A DNA stretch of 64,000 nucleotides from the NCBI RefSeq assembly GCF_000717595.1, contig NZ_JNZO01000021.1, positions 1 through 64,000 on the forward strand, in the 5' to 3' direction. The position numbers were made by a program, and so were the translations under genes. Source of the stretch: Streptomyces flavochromogenes. GTDB taxonomy: Bacteria; Actinomycetota; Actinomycetes; Streptomycetales; Streptomycetaceae. This document shows, in pieces, positions 16,590-26,095 of this stretch; positions within the stretch are counted from its first letter, which is position 1, and the number at the start of each line of letters is the position of its first letter. A model generated the notes under the pieces. That model was not told the DNA's origin, made no database searches, and saw nothing but the letters and a program-made list of their open reading frames with translations.

Positions 16590-17420
16590 TTGCGCACCAC
16601 TCCGCGCACGTCCTCGCCCCGCCGTTATCTGATGTGCCCACCCACGCACTTCACGGTGACGTACTCCATCAACCCCTGGATGGACCCCACGAAACCGGTC
16701 GACCTGCCGCTCGCCCTCGCCCAGTGGGAGGACCTGCGCGACCGCTACCGCGCGCTCGGCCACACGGTCGAGCTCCTCGCCCCCGACCCGGCGCTGCCGG
16801 ACATGGTCTTCGCGGCGAACGGCGCCACCGTCGTCGAAGGCCGGGTCCTCGGAGCGAAGTTCGCCCACGCGGAGCGCACGGCCGAGGCCGGGGCGCATCT
16901 GGCCTGGTTCCGGGGAAACGGTTGGGCAGCCGACGACGTACGGGCTCCGGAGCACGTCAACGAGGGCGAGGGGGACTTCGCCGTCACCGCCTCCTGGATC
17001 CTCGCCGGGCGCGGCTTCCGCTCCAGCCCGCTCTCGCACGACGAGGCGCAGGAGTTCTTCGGCCGCCCGGTGATCGGCCTCGAACTGGTGGACCCGCGGT
17101 ACTACCACCTGGACACGGCGCTGTGCGTCCTGGACGACGCGGGCGACGAGGTCATGTACTACCCGGACGCCTTCTCCCCCGGCAGCCGCGCGGTGCTCGC
17201 CCGGCTGTTCCCGGACGCCCTGATCGCGACGGCCGAGGACGCGGCGGCCCTCGGTCTGAACGCGGTCAGCGACGGCCGGAACGTCCTCCTCCCCCAGGCG
17301 GCGGTGGGCCTCTTCGAACCGCTGCGGCGGCGGGGCTTCGAGCCGATCGGCATGGACCTGGGTGAGCTGCTCAAGGGCGGCGGCAGCGTGAAGTGCTGCA
17401 CCCAGGAGCTGCGGCCCTAG
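16590..17420 (+). CDS. ddaH: Dimethylarginine dimethylaminohydrolase / arginine deiminase-fold amidinotransferase
   Basis: A 276-residue GME-family enzyme that hydrolyses N-methylated arginines to citrulline and methylamines. MCPPTHFTV, DMVFAANGATV, NEGEGDF, the catalytic His in DPRYYHLDTALC and the nucleophile Cys in GSVKCCTQEL (near residue 270) match the DDAH-like group. A TTG start follows GTGAGGAGCC. Alternative reading: an ornithine- or citrulline-related amidinohydrolase. It stands divergent to a TetR gene. Confidence 0.85.
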   Translation: MRTTPRTSSPRRYLMCPPTHFTVTYSINPWMDPTKPVDLPLALAQWEDLRDRYRALGHTVELLAPDPALPDMVFAANGATVVEGRVLGAKFAHAERTAEAGAHLAWFRGNGWAADDVRAPEHVNEGEGDFAVTASWILAGRGFRSSPLSHDEAQEFFGRPVIGLELVDPRYYHLDTALCVLDDAGDEVMYYPDAFSPGSRAVLARLFPDALIATAEDAAALGLNAVSDGRNVLLPQAAVGLFEPLRRRGFEPIGMDLGELLKGGGSVKCCTQELRP

Positions 17421-17536
17421 CCCACACCGCGCCGGCCGGCCGATGCCGCCGGGGACGCCTCGGCAACGCGCCCCTCCCGGTCCGCGGAAACGTGACTGCG
17501 GGGGGCGCTTCCGGTGGGTCCGCGCAGACGGGGCTC

Positions 17537-18520
17537 TCAGCCCTCGTCCTCCGGCGGCCAGGAGTCGCCCCACTCCGCGTCGCGGGCCTGCTTGTAGAGC
17601 GGGCCGTGGCGCTTGGTGACCGTGTCGCGGGTCAGGCCGTCCGGGCCGCACAGGTCGAGGAGGACCAGGCCCTTGCGGATCTGCGGCCTGCGGGTGATGC
17701 GGGAGGTCGCCGGCGCCGGCGGGAACCGGGTCGCCGCCACGTAGCTGTACTTCTCGTCCTCGTACGGCAGCGAACCGCCCTTGACCTTCCGGTGCAGCGA
17801 GGAACGGCTGACCCGGGCCGAGAAGTGGCACCAGTCCGTGCCCGGCTCGATCGGGCAGGCCCCGCTGTGCGGGCAGGGCGCGGCGACCGTGAATCCGGCC
17901 TCGATCAGCAGGGTGCGGGCCGCGATGATCCGCTCGTAGCCGTCGGGGGTGCCGGGCTCGACGATCACGACCGTCTGCGCGACACGCGCCGCCTCGGTCA
18001 CGAGGGCTGCCCGGTCGGCCTCGGTCAGCTCCTTGAGCACGTACGACACGGTGACGAGGTCCGTGTCGGCGAGCCGCAGCGCGCCGCCGATCCTGGCCGT
18101 GCGCCACTCCATGTCCAGGGCCCCGGCGGCGAGCTCGCGCCCGAGGGCGAGGGCCGGCTCGGCCCAGTCCAGGACGGTGGTGCGGGGCGGCTGCTCCTCC
18201 CAGGCCTCGGCGACGGCCCAGCCGGCCGCGCCCGTACCGCCGCCGACGTCGGTGTGGGTACGCGGCTCCCAGTCGGGTGCCGCCTCGCGCAGGGCGCCGA
18301 GGGCGCCCCGTACCGCCTCGAAGGTCGCCGGCATCCGGTACGCGGCGTACGCGGCGACGTCGGAGCGGTCGCGCAGCACGGGGGTGTCCGTCGGGGTGGT
18401 CCCCCGGTAGTTGGCGATCAGCCGGTCGACGGCCTGGGCCGCCTGCTTGGGGGGCAGCCCGTCGAGGAGCCCGGCGAGGGCGGCGCGCAGGGAGTCGGCG
18501 GAGGGAGCGGAGGCGTTCAC
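17537..18520 (-). CDS. Rsm22-family SAM-dependent methyltransferase
   Basis: A 327-residue protein of the small-ribosomal-subunit Rsm22 family. The SAM motif is TDVGGGTGAAGWA (about residue 90), with a following LDWAEPALALG. The family's cysteine cluster is visible as CPHSGACPI and DWCHFSARV, which in mitochondrial Rsm22 ligates an iron-sulfur cluster. GTG start at 18520. In bacteria the substrate is not proven. It is downstream of hemerythrin on the same strand, 141 bases away. Confidence 0.85.
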   Translation of the reverse strand: MNASAPSADSLRAALAGLLDGLPPKQAAQAVDRLIANYRGTTPTDTPVLRDRSDVAAYAAYRMPATFEAVRGALGALREAAPDWEPRTHTDVGGGTGAAGWAVAEAWEEQPPRTTVLDWAEPALALGRELAAGALDMEWRTARIGGALRLADTDLVTVSYVLKELTEADRAALVTEAARVAQTVVIVEPGTPDGYERIIAARTLLIEAGFTVAAPCPHSGACPIEPGTDWCHFSARVSRSSLHRKVKGGSLPYEDEKYSYVAATRFPPAPATSRITRRPQIRKGLVLLDLCGPDGLTRDTVTKRHGPLYKQARDAEWGDSWPPEDEG

Positions 18521-18555
18521 CGAGACAGTCTAGGCGGCGGGACCGGTGGCCTCGG

Positions 18556-18638
18556 CGGCCCACGGAGCCCCCTGCGCCGCACCGGGCGACACCGGGGCGG
18601 CCCACGGAGCCCCCTGCGCCCCACCGGGCGACACCGGG
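18556..18638. repeat. 42-bp direct repeat, two copies
   Basis: Two near-identical 42-bp units, period fixed by CCCACGGAGC at 18559 and 18601, fill the space between Rsm22 (start 18520) and hemerythrin (stop 18662). They would be in the 5' leader of the Rsm22 mRNA if transcribed from upstream. Confidence 0.85.
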
Positions 18639-18661
18639 CACCACACCGGCCCGCCGTCGGG

Positions 18662-19129
18662 TCAGCCCGGCAGCGGGTCCCGGGAGTGGACCGTCCGCCA
18701 CGCGTCGATGGACCGGTCCCACTGCTCACCCGTGAGTTCGGTCAGGGAGGCGGGGAACAGGCCGTCCTCCTCCTTGGCGATGTGCGTGTGGAGCTCGTCG
18801 ACGGCGCGGACGAACGCCGCGCGCTGCTCGGCCGAGTCGAGGTCGAGTCCGTCCAGGAAGGCGGCGAGCCCCCGGTGTTCCAGGGCGAGGGCGTCGACGT
18901 ACGCCGTGTACTCCTCGTTCTCCCGCATGACCGCGAACAGCCCCCGCTCCTCCCCCGCCCAGTGGGCCCGGAGTTCGACGGCCATCCGCGCGGCCGGCGT
19001 CCGGGCCCGGTCACGGTCGCCGCTGCCGAGCGCCCGCACGGCGTCCCCCGCGAGGTCGGTGACCGATTCGTGCTCGGCGATGAACTCCTTGATCAGCGGG
19101 ATCTCGCGGCACCCGCAGTAGTGGCACAT
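18662..19129 (-). CDS. Hemerythrin HHE-domain protein
   Basis: A 155-residue four-helix protein. The diiron ligands can be followed: His in FIAEHESV, His and Glu in RAHWAGEE, His in LEHRGLAAF and the HTHIAKEEDGLFP block. It begins MCHYCGCREIP, a Cys-rich N-terminus shared by a group of actinobacterial hemerythrins that may add a metal or redox site. Likely senses or carries O2 or NO, or stores iron. ATG at 19129 was preferred because the upstream in-frame extension is proline-rich shadow. Confidence 0.85.
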   Translation of the reverse strand: MCHYCGCREIPLIKEFIAEHESVTDLAGDAVRALGSGDRDRARTPAARMAVELRAHWAGEERGLFAVMRENEEYTAYVDALALEHRGLAAFLDGLDLDSAEQRAAFVRAVDELHTHIAKEEDGLFPASLTELTGEQWDRSIDAWRTVHSRDPLPG

Positions 19130-19202
19130 CCCCGGCCCTCCCGTCCGTCCCGGAGATCGTGACACCGCCGGCCACGGAACGGCCGGCGGCACACCGGCGG
19201 AG

Positions 19203-20504
19203 CTAGATCCCCGGGGCGGCCTTGGCCTTCTGCCACGGCCTGCACAGGCCGAGGAAGCAGGTCAGGGCCAGGACGGCGCAGGTCAGCTGGACGACCGCCA
19301 TCGGGACGGCGGTGTGTTCGCCGGCGATGCCGACGAGCGGCGAGGCGACGGCGCCGACGAGGAACGACGTCGTACCGAGGAGCGCGGACGCGGAGCCGGC
19401 GGCGTGCGGGGTGCGCATCAGGGCCTGGGCGTTGGTGTTCGGCATCGCGAGGCCCATCGCCGACATCAGGACGAAGAGTCCGGCCGCGACCGGCACGAGC
19501 CCGACCTCCCCGAAGACGCCGCTGGTCATGAGGAGCAGCGCGAGGGAGGAGACGAGGATGGTCCCGAGGCCCCAGGCGAGTGCCTTGTCGAGGCTGACGC
19601 GGCCGACGAGCAGCTTGCCGTTGATCTGGCCGACGGCGACGAGGCCGATCGAGTTGAGGCCGAAGAGCAGGCTGAAGGTCTGCGGCGAGGCCCCGTAGAT
19701 CTCCTGGACGACGAACGGCGAGGCCGAGATGTACGCGAAGAGGGCGGCGAAGGCGAGGCCGCCGGTCAGCATGTACCCGGCGAAGACGCGGTCGGCGAGC
19801 AGCCCCTTCATGGTGCGCAGGGCCTGGCCGACCCCGCCCTCGTGCCGGCGCTCGGGGGGCAGGGTCTCGGCGAGGAAGCGCCAGACGACGAGGGTGAGGA
19901 GGATGCCGATGACGGTGAGGACGTAGAAGACGCCCCGCCAGTCGGTGATCCGCAGGATCTGGCCGCCGATGAGCGGCGCGATGATCGGGGCGACGCCGGA
20001 GATCAGCATCAGGGTGGAGAAGAACCGGGCCATCTCCACGCCGTCGTACAGGTCGCGGACGACCGCGCGGGCGATGACGATGCCGGCGGCGCCGGCGAGG
20101 CCCTGGAGCAGCCGGAAGCCGATGAGCGTCTCGGCGGTGGGGGCGAGTGCGCAGACGGCGGTGGCGAGGACGTACACGATCATGCCGATGAGCAGCGGGC
20201 GGCGGCGGCCCCACTTGTCGCTCATGGGGCCGACGACGAGCTGGCCGAGGGCCATGCCGGCGAGGCAGGCGGTGAGGGTGAGCTGAACGGTGGCGGCGGG
20301 GGCGTTCAGTGCGCCGGTGACCTCGGGCAGGGCCGGGAGGTACATGTCCATGGAGAGCGGGGGCAGTGCGGTGAGCCCGCCGAGGACGAGGGTGACGAGC
20401 AGCCCGGTGCGCCGGGCGGCCGCGTTGCCGATCGACTCGGGAGCTCTTTCGGTTATGTGCCCTTGTGTTGTTTTCTGGCCGCTCTCCGGCATCGACCGCT
20501 CCAT
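19203..20504 (-). CDS. Bcr/CflA-family multidrug efflux MFS transporter
   Basis: A 433-residue, 12-helix drug:H+ antiporter. Signature parts: LGGLTALPPLSMDMYLPALP in helix 1, VGPMSDKWGRRRPLL (MFS motif A), and FRLLQGLAGAAGIVIARAVVRDLYDG (motif C region), all typical for Bcr/CflA. The first 30 residues are a hydrophilic leader; a later start near 20489 is possible. It is divergent from the Gfo/Idh/MocA gene. Confidence 0.88.
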   Translation of the reverse strand: MERSMPESGQKTTQGHITERAPESIGNAAARRTGLLVTLVLGGLTALPPLSMDMYLPALPEVTGALNAPAATVQLTLTACLAGMALGQLVVGPMSDKWGRRRPLLIGMIVYVLATAVCALAPTAETLIGFRLLQGLAGAAGIVIARAVVRDLYDGVEMARFFSTLMLISGVAPIIAPLIGGQILRITDWRGVFYVLTVIGILLTLVVWRFLAETLPPERRHEGGVGQALRTMKGLLADRVFAGYMLTGGLAFAALFAYISASPFVVQEIYGASPQTFSLLFGLNSIGLVAVGQINGKLLVGRVSLDKALAWGLGTILVSSLALLLMTSGVFGEVGLVPVAAGLFVLMSAMGLAMPNTNAQALMRTPHAAGSASALLGTTSFLVGAVASPLVGIAGEHTAVPMAVVQLTCAVLALTCFLGLCRPWQKAKAAPGI

Positions 20505-20593
20505 TTCGTTGAATCCTTGCCTATGCTCTCAGCTCGACCGGCATGGTCGAGACCTCTGCGGGACCGGTGGGACATATGGGATGGGTGGGGAAC

Positions 20594-21598
20594 ATGGGTG
20601 AGACGGTGCGCTGGGGAATCCTGGCGACGGGCGGCATAGCGGAACGGTTCACCACGGACCTGCTGACGCTCGACGGTGCGGAGGTCGTCGCGGTGGCGTC
20701 CCGCACGGAGGCGTCCGCGAAGGCCTTCGCGGACCGGTTCGGCATCCCGCGGGCGTACGGCGAGTGGGCCGGGCTCTTCGCCGACGAGGACGTCGACGTG
20801 GTGTACGTGGCGACCCCGCACCACGCGCACCGGGAGGCGGCCGGCCTTGCCCTGGAGGCGGGCAGGGCGGTGCTCTGCGAGAAGGCTCTCACGCTCAACG
20901 CCCGCGAGGCAGAGGAACTCGTCACCCTGTCCCGGGACCGTGGCCTCTTCCTGATGGAGGCCATGTGGATGTACTGCAACCCGCTGATCCGGCGCCTCGC
21001 GGAACTGGTCCGCGACGGGGCGATCGGCGAGATCAGGACCGTACAGGCGGACTTCGGACTCGCCGGCCCGTTCCCGGCGGACCACCGACTGCGGAACCCG
21101 GCGGTGGGCGGCGGGGCGCTGCTCGACCTGGGTGTGTACCCGGTGTCGTTCGCGCAGCTGCTCCTCGGCGAGCCGGACACGGTCCACGCGCACGCGCTGC
21201 TCTCGCCGGAGGGCGTCGACCTGAACACCGGCATGCTGCTCGGCTGGTCGGACTCGGGGGCGTCGGCCCTGCTGTCCTGCTCGCTCGACGCGGACACCCC
21301 GCTGACGGCCTCGGTGACGGGCTCGCTGGGCCGGATCGACATCCCGCGCGGCTTCTTCTTCCCGGAACGCTTCACCCTGCACCGCAACGGCCACGAGCCG
21401 GAGGAGATCACGTCGTCGGACGATCCCCACTCCCTCCGGCACGAGGCCGCCGAGGTCATGCGCTGCCTGCGGGCGGGCGCGACGGAGTCCCCGCTCGTCC
21501 CCCTCGACGGCTCGCTCGCGGTGATGCGGACGCTCGATGCGGTACGGGACCGCATCGGCGTCCGCTACCCCCAGGAAGCGGTGGCCACGCCGGCGTGA
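20594..21598 (+). CDS. Gfo/Idh/MocA-family oxidoreductase
   Basis: A 334-residue NAD(P)-dependent dehydrogenase. The Rossmann motif is WGILATGGIAERFT; CEKALTLNAREAEEL holds the catalytic EK pair typical of the family, and GGGALLDLGVYPVSFAQLLLG is the C-terminal domain hallmark. Substrate (sugar or trans-dihydrodiol type) is unknown. The ATG at 20594, after GGGTGGGGAAC, begins the conserved part; a start at 20543 would add 17 unconserved residues. Its stop lies in a 23-bp repeat shared with the convergent gene. Confidence 0.85.
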   Translation: MGETVRWGILATGGIAERFTTDLLTLDGAEVVAVASRTEASAKAFADRFGIPRAYGEWAGLFADEDVDVVYVATPHHAHREAAGLALEAGRAVLCEKALTLNAREAEELVTLSRDRGLFLMEAMWMYCNPLIRRLAELVRDGAIGEIRTVQADFGLAGPFPADHRLRNPAVGGGALLDLGVYPVSFAQLLLGEPDTVHAHALLSPEGVDLNTGMLLGWSDSGASALLSCSLDADTPLTASVTGSLGRIDIPRGFFFPERFTLHRNGHEPEEITSSDDPHSLRHEAAEVMRCLRAGATESPLVPLDGSLAVMRTLDAVRDRIGVRYPQEAVATPA

Positions 21599-21680
21599 GA
21601 CCCGGGGTGATGCCGGCGCGAGACCCGGGGTCGTGCCGGCCGGGACCCGAGGTCACGCCGGCGTGAGACCCGGGTCGCCC
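21589..21680. repeat. Four imperfect 22-23-bp tandem units holding both convergent stop codons
   Basis: Units start at 21589, 21612, 21635 and 21657 and read GCCGG(C)GTGAGACCCGGGGT with changes. The first contains the TGA of the rightward gene, the last the TGA of the leftward PhoD gene. Both proteins end Thr-Pro-Ala because TCACGCCGGCGTGA is a palindrome. Confidence 0.85.
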
Positions 21681-23293
21681 GCCTCCGTGACGAAGGAGGC
21701 GGCCGTGGTGACGGGAGCGCCCTGGGTCGTCACGTACGGCACCGTACGGAAGTCGGCCCGGGCCGTCTCCTCGCCGAGCGCGACCGTCACATAGCCGCGC
21801 CGACCGTTGAAGAACCTCAGGTGCGGGTTGGCCTGCATCAGCTTGTCGTAGTTCGACGGCCGGTCGGCGCCGTCCTTGCCGCTGCTGATCGAGGTGGCGA
21901 CGATCTCCGTGCCCACGGTCCGGGAGGCCGGGTCGCGGAAGTCGGCCTTGATGTCGAGGCCGTAGCCGACGTGGACGTCCCCGGTGAGCACCATCAGGTT
22001 CTCGACCCCGGCGGCCTCGGCACCGGCGAGGAGCCGCTGCCGGGAGGCGGGGTAGCCGTCCCAGGAGTCCATGGAGAGCTTGAAGTCGGCGCCGGCACGG
22101 TCGCGGCGCTCCGCGAACACGACCTGCTGCGGCAGGACGTTCCAGCGGGAGCGGGACTCCCGCCAGCCGTCGAGCAGCCACCGCTCCTGCGCGGCTCCGG
22201 TCATCGTCCGCGCCGGGTTCTCGGACTCCGGGCCCGGGACCTGCCAGCCGTCGCCGTACGCCTGGTCGGAGCGGTACTGGCGGGTGTCGAGGATGTCGAA
22301 CTGGGCGAGCCGCCCGAAGCGCAGCCGGCGGTAGAGCCGCATGTCGGGCCCCTGGGGCCGCTGGGACGTGCGGAGCGGCTGGTGCTCCCAGTAGGCGCGG
22401 TAGGCGGCGGCACGGCGGAGCAGGAACTCCTCCGGCGGGACGCTGTTCTCGGGTGTGCCGCCCGCGTAGTTGTTCTCGGTCTCGTGGTCGTCCCAGGTGA
22501 CGACGAAGGGGTGGGCGGCGTGCGCGGCGCGCAGGTCGGGGTCCGACTTGTAGAGCCCGTACCGGAGCCGGTAGTCGTCCAGGGTGAGGGTCTCGCGGTC
22601 GAAGACGGCCGGGAGGGTCCGGTCGGTGTAGGCGCGGGCGCCGCCGGTGGCGTTCACCGCGTACTCGTAGAGGTAGTCGCCGAGGTGGAAGACGACGTCG
22701 ACGTCCTCCCGCGCGAGGTGGCGGTAGGCCGTGAAGTACCCGTCGTGGTACGCCTGGCAGGAGACGGCGGCAAGCTTCAGACCGGCGTTCCGGGCCCAGG
22801 GGGCGGGTGCGGTGCGGGTCCGGCCGACGGGGCTGGTCCAGTCGCCGACGCGGAAGCGGTAGAAGAACTCCCGGTCGGATTCGAGGTGCTCGACCTCGAC
22901 GTGCACCGCGTGCGAGAACTCCGGGTGTGCGGTGGCCCGGCCGCGGCGCACGGTCCGGGTGAAGCGCTCGTCGCGGGCGAGCTCCCAGTGCACCGAGACC
23001 CTCTCGGCGGGCAGTCCGCCGCCGGGCTCGAAGGGGCGGGGCGCGAGCCGGGTCCACAGCAGGACCGAGCCGGGCAGCGGGTCACCGGACGCCACGCCGA
23101 GGGTGAACGGTTCCTCGGACACACGCCGCCCGTCGAGCTCGGCCGCGGCCGCGGAACCGGCGACCGGGAGCTGCGTGGCGAAGGCGAGCGCGGCGGCGGC
23201 CCCGGTGGCGGTGAGGAACCGGCGGCGCCCCAAGTGGCGTGCGGCGGCGCGGAGTTCCTCGGAATGCTCGTGAACGTCCTGTACGCGGTTCAT
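21653..23293 (-). CDS. phoD: PhoD-type alkaline phosphatase, Tat-exported
   Basis: A 546-residue secreted phosphodiesterase/phosphatase. Twin-arginine signal: [19 protein letters not shown]. After the N-terminal Fn3-like domain (residues 45-160) come the metal and active-site blocks [36 protein letters not shown] and [10 protein letters not shown]. Length suits PhoD (about 520-560). The start ATG at 23293 follows GGGGAGGGGC. No PHO box was searched for rigorously. Confidence 0.9.
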   Translation of the reverse strand: MNRVQDVHEHSEELRAAARHLGRRRFLTATGAAAALAFATQLPVAGSAAAAELDGRRVSEEPFTLGVASGDPLPGSVLLWTRLAPRPFEPGGGLPAERVSVHWELARDERFTRTVRRGRATAHPEFSHAVHVEVEHLESDREFFYRFRVGDWTSPVGRTRTAPAPWARNAGLKLAAVSCQAYHDGYFTAYRHLAREDVDVVFHLGDYLYEYAVNATGGARAYTDRTLPAVFDRETLTLDDYRLRYGLYKSDPDLRAAHAAHPFVVTWDDHETENNYAGGTPENSVPPEEFLLRRAAAYRAYWEHQPLRTSQRPQGPDMRLYRRLRFGRLAQFDILDTRQYRSDQAYGDGWQVPGPESENPARTMTGAAQERWLLDGWRESRSRWNVLPQQVVFAERRDRAGADFKLSMDSWDGYPASRQRLLAGAEAAGVENLMVLTGDVHVGYGLDIKADFRDPASRTVGTEIVATSISSGKDGADRPSNYDKLMQANPHLRFFNGRRGYVTVALGEETARADFRTVPYVTTQGAPVTTAASFVTEAGDPGLTPA

Positions 23294-23428
23294 GTGCCCC
23301 TCCCCAGACGGATGCTGTCCGTCCGTCATTCGAGGGGGGCGGGACGACCTCACGTTGTCGGGTACAGAACATCCACGTGTCGGGACCATGAGTTCATGGG
23401 GCACGCGTCTCGCGTACGCTGCGCGCCC

Positions 23429-24172
23429 ATGAGCATCGCAGTGGTGACGGGAGCGGGATCGGGCATCGGCCGGAGTGTGGCCCTCGCCCTGGCGGCGGCA
23501 GGCTGGTCGGTGGCCCTGGCGGGACGGCGGGCCGACGCCCTCGACGAGACGGCGGCGGCCGCGCCGGCCGGGGACTTCCTGACCGTCCCCACGGACGTCA
23601 CCTCGGCGGACGAGGTGACGGCCCTCTTCGCGGCGGTACGCGACCGCTACGGCCGCGTCGACCTGCTCTTCAACAACGCCGGGACGTTCGCGGGCGGCGG
23701 TGTCCCCGTCGAGGACCTGGACCCGGACACCTGGCGCGCGGTGGTCGACGTCAACCTGACGGGCGCGTTCCTGTGCGCCCAGGCGGCCTTCCGGACGATG
23801 AAGGAGCAGTCACCGCAGGGCGGCCGGATCATCAACAACGGCTCGATCTCGGCCCACGTGCCGCGCCCGCACTCGATCGCGTACACGGCGACGAAGCACG
23901 CGATGACGGGCCTGACGAAGTCCCTGTCGCTCGACGGACGCCCGTACCGGATCGCCTGCGGTCAGCTCGACATCGGCAACGCGGCGACGGAGATGACCGC
24001 CCGCATGCAGACCGGCATCCTCCAGGCCAACGGCGAACTGGCGGCGGAACCGGTGATGGACGCGGCGGACGTGGCGGCGACGGTGGTGCACATGGCGGCA
24101 CTGCCGCTGGAGGCGAACGTGCAGTTCGCGACGGTGATGGCGACGACGATGCCGTACATCGGGCGGGGCTGA
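23429..24172 (+). CDS. Short-chain dehydrogenase/reductase
   Basis: A 247-residue classical [13 protein letters not shown] is the cofactor loop, LLFNNAGTF the NNAG motif, NGSISAH the catalytic Ser block and [10 protein letters not shown] the YxxxK pair (Tyr and Lys present). The Arg-Arg after strand 2 (AGRRADAL) suggests NADP. Substrate unknown. It is divergent from phoD, 135 bases between starts. The last codons are duplicated downstream of the stop. Confidence 0.85.
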   Translation: MSIAVVTGAGSGIGRSVALALAAAGWSVALAGRRADALDETAAAAPAGDFLTVPTDVTSADEVTALFAAVRDRYGRVDLLFNNAGTFAGGGVPVEDLDPDTWRAVVDVNLTGAFLCAQAAFRTMKEQSPQGGRIINNGSISAHVPRPHSIAYTATKHAMTGLTKSLSLDGRPYRIACGQLDIGNAATEMTARMQTGILQANGELAAEPVMDAADVAATVVHMAALPLEANVQFATVMATTMPYIGRG

Positions 24173-24229
24173 CGCCCGGTGCCGCACGTCGGCCGGGAGC
24201 GACTCCCGATGCCGTACGTCGGCCGGGGA
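24149..24229. repeat. 30-bp degenerate repeat of the SDR gene terminus, three copies
   Basis: ATGCCGTACATCGGGCGGGG, which encodes the C-terminus of the SDR just before its stop, recurs in changed form at 24179 and 24209. The last copy forms the left arm of a terminator-like hairpin. Confidence 0.75.
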
Positions 24230-24250
24230 AGCTCCTCCCCCGGCCGACGT
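24219..24250. terminator. GC-rich hairpin between convergent genes
   Basis: GTCGGCCGGGG pairs with CCCCCGGCCGAC around an 8-base loop. It lies between the SDR stop and the stop of the opposing NTF2-like gene, so it may serve both. Confidence 0.6.
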
Positions 24251-24264
24251 CAGCGGCAGCGGCG

Positions 24265-24588
24265 CTACGCCTGCCCGGTCTCGAAGCGGGAGATCTTCCC
24301 GCCGTCGACGGTGAACAGCCACTTGGTGCGCATCGAGCCCCAGGTGTCGTTGCGGTAGTCGGCCACGAGACCGCGCCCGCCGTCCGACTCGGACACGACG
24401 TCCATGTGCCCGCGCGAGCCGAACACCTCCCGGTCGAGCCACTCCCGGAGATCACGCTCGGAGCCGTCGTCGGACATCGTCGCGTCGGGGGTCAGGGCCT
24501 CGAACAGGGCCGTCTGGTCGTTGGCGTTGAGGGCCGCGACGAACGCGCGCACGGCCGGATCGCTGAGCTGGTCCACAGGAATGGTCAT
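24265..24588 (-). CDS. NTF2-like / SnoaL-fold small protein
   Basis: A 107-residue protein. DPAVRAFVAALNANDQTALFEALTPDATMSDDG at the N-terminus, then WLFTVDGGKISRFETGQA at the end, is the usual NTF2-like cone: helix, helix, then curved sheet. Such domains bind small hydrophobic ligands or act as isomerases or hydratases. Function is unknown. ATG at 24588 follows a good GGAATGG-like site. Confidence 0.75.
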   Translation of the reverse strand: MTIPVDQLSDPAVRAFVAALNANDQTALFEALTPDATMSDDGSERDLREWLDREVFGSRGHMDVVSESDGGRGLVADYRNDTWGSMRTKWLFTVDGGKISRFETGQA

Positions 24589-24871
24589 GCCCTACCCGTA
24601 CACCTCGCGGGGCCCCGGGCGCGTGCCGCACGCCGAAGGGACCCGGCAGGCTGCCCCGGATGACCGACACCGGCCGGGGCGGGCGGGCATCGGGCCCCAG
24701 CCGGTCCCGAGCCTGCTCCACGGCGCGCGGAACCTGCCCCTCCCTGACGACTTCTCAGCGCCACACAGCCTATGACCTGCGTGGTCGCTGGCACCGGGCA
24801 CGGCCGTACGGGCACGCTCCGCCGTAACCGCCGCACGCGGCCCACTCAACCCACTCAGCCCAGGAGGAGCG
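24589..24871. other. Intergenic region, no gene recognised
   Basis: 283 bases between divergent starts. The right end carries AGGAGGAGCG just before the next ATG. I see no convincing structured RNA or operator. ORFs here are short and out of codon style. Confidence 0.5.
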
Positions 24872-25318
24872 ATGTCGAACGCCGGCAAGGTCGTCAAGCT
24901 GTACGCGAAGGGGGCCCCGGTCGGGGTCGAGGACGGAGCCGTCGTCGGCTTCCTCGTCGACCCGACCCGCGCCGGGGAGTGGCTGATCACCCGGGACGCC
25001 GAGGGCTTCCGGTTCACCGCCAAGGGGACCGAGGAGACCATCACCGCGGAGGGCACCGAGCGCGCGCCCGTCGTCGCCCGCCCCGACGAATCCCCCGCGT
25101 CCGTCTGGCGCCTCCAGCGCGTCGAGGACGACGGCGGCACCCTCGCGCTCACCACCCTCACCTCGCTCGCGGACCTCCGGGACGGCACGTACGTGATCGA
25201 CCAGAACGGCCTTGCCCTCGGCCGCGACCTGTTCGAGGACCGCTCCCCGCTCCCCAAGCGCATCTTCGTCCGTACGGACGACCGGGACCCGCAGTGGCGG
25301 ATCGAGGTCCTCGCCTGA
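24872..25318 (+). CDS. Putative beta-trefoil protein, possibly an I66-type serine protease inhibitor
   Basis: A 148-residue protein without signal peptide. It is mostly short strands, in three similar blocks: WLITRDAEGFRFTAKG, VWRLQRVEDDGGTLALTTL and GTYVIDQNGLALGRDLFEDRSPLPKR. The ending LPKRIFVRTDDRDPQWRIEV resembles the last strand of fungal mycocypin-like trefoil inhibitors (family I66), which also occur in actinobacteria. This is recall by pattern, not a search, so treat the inhibitor role as tentative. AGGAGGAGCG precedes the ATG. Confidence 0.55.
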   Translation: MSNAGKVVKLYAKGAPVGVEDGAVVGFLVDPTRAGEWLITRDAEGFRFTAKGTEETITAEGTERAPVVARPDESPASVWRLQRVEDDGGTLALTTLTSLADLRDGTYVIDQNGLALGRDLFEDRSPLPKRIFVRTDDRDPQWRIEVLA

Positions 25319-25378
25319 CCGTTCGCCCGTCGCCTGCCCCGTCCGGGACCCGGGTGGGGCAGGCGTTCGTGTCCCCCG

Positions 25379-26095
25379 TCAGCCGGTGAAGCCCGGCACC
25401 ACGAGGCCGGACTCGTACGCGATGACCACCGCGTGGGTCCGGTTCTGCGCGCCGAGCTTGGTCAGGACGTTCCCGACGTGCGTCTTGACCGTCTCCAGGC
25501 TCACGGTGAGGGACTCCGCGATCTCCGGGTTGGACCGGCCGGTGGCCATCATCCGCAGCACCTCTTCCTCCCGCACCGTCAGCGCCGCCTTGGGCAGCGC
25601 CTCCGCGGAGTCCAGCGGACGTGCGGCGACCATCCGGCGCAGGGCCGCGGGGAAGAGGATCGCCTCGCCCGCCGCCACCACCCGAACGGCCTCGGCGATC
25701 TGCCGGACCGGAAGCCGCTTGAGCACGAACCCGCCGGCACCGGCGCTGAGGGCGGCGGTGACGTAGTCGTCGTTCTCGAAGGTGGTGATCACCACGACCT
25801 TCGGCGGCGTCTGGGAAGGTCTCCCGTCCCCCGACCCCGCGGACGCGTCCGGCTCCGCGAGGAGGAGGCGGGTCGCCTCGATCCCGTTGCGGCGGGGCAT
25901 CCGTACGTCCATCAGGACCACGTCCGGCCGCAGCAGCCGCGCCCGCTCGACCACCTCGACGCCGTCGGCGGCCTCCCCGACCACCTCGATCCCCGGCTGT
26001 GCCGCGAGCAGGGTGCGCAGACCGGTGCGGGTCACCTCGTCGTCGTCCGCGATCAGGAGCGTCGTCGCGGTCTCGATGGCGCCGGAGTCGGTCAT
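25379..26095 (-). CDS. LuxR/NarL-type response regulator
   Basis: A 238-residue regulator. Receiver domain residues 13-140: the phospho-acceptor Asp lies in RPDVVLMDVRMP and the Lys in GFVLKRLP. A 15-residue Ser/Gly insertion (ASAGSGDGRPSQ) precedes strand 4, which is unusual. The LuxR helix-turn-helix is LTVREEEVLRMMATGRSNPEIAESLTVSLETVKTHV region, near 170-230. It overlaps the histidine kinase by 4 bases, so the pair is coupled. Confidence 0.9.
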   Translation of the reverse strand: MTDSGAIETATTLLIADDDEVTRTGLRTLLAAQPGIEVVGEAADGVEVVERARLLRPDVVLMDVRMPRRNGIEATRLLLAEPDASAGSGDGRPSQTPPKVVVITTFENDDYVTAALSAGAGGFVLKRLPVRQIAEAVRVVAAGEAILFPAALRRMVAARPLDSAEALPKAALTVREEEVLRMMATGRSNPEIAESLTVSLETVKTHVGNVLTKLGAQNRTHAVVIAYESGLVVPGFTG

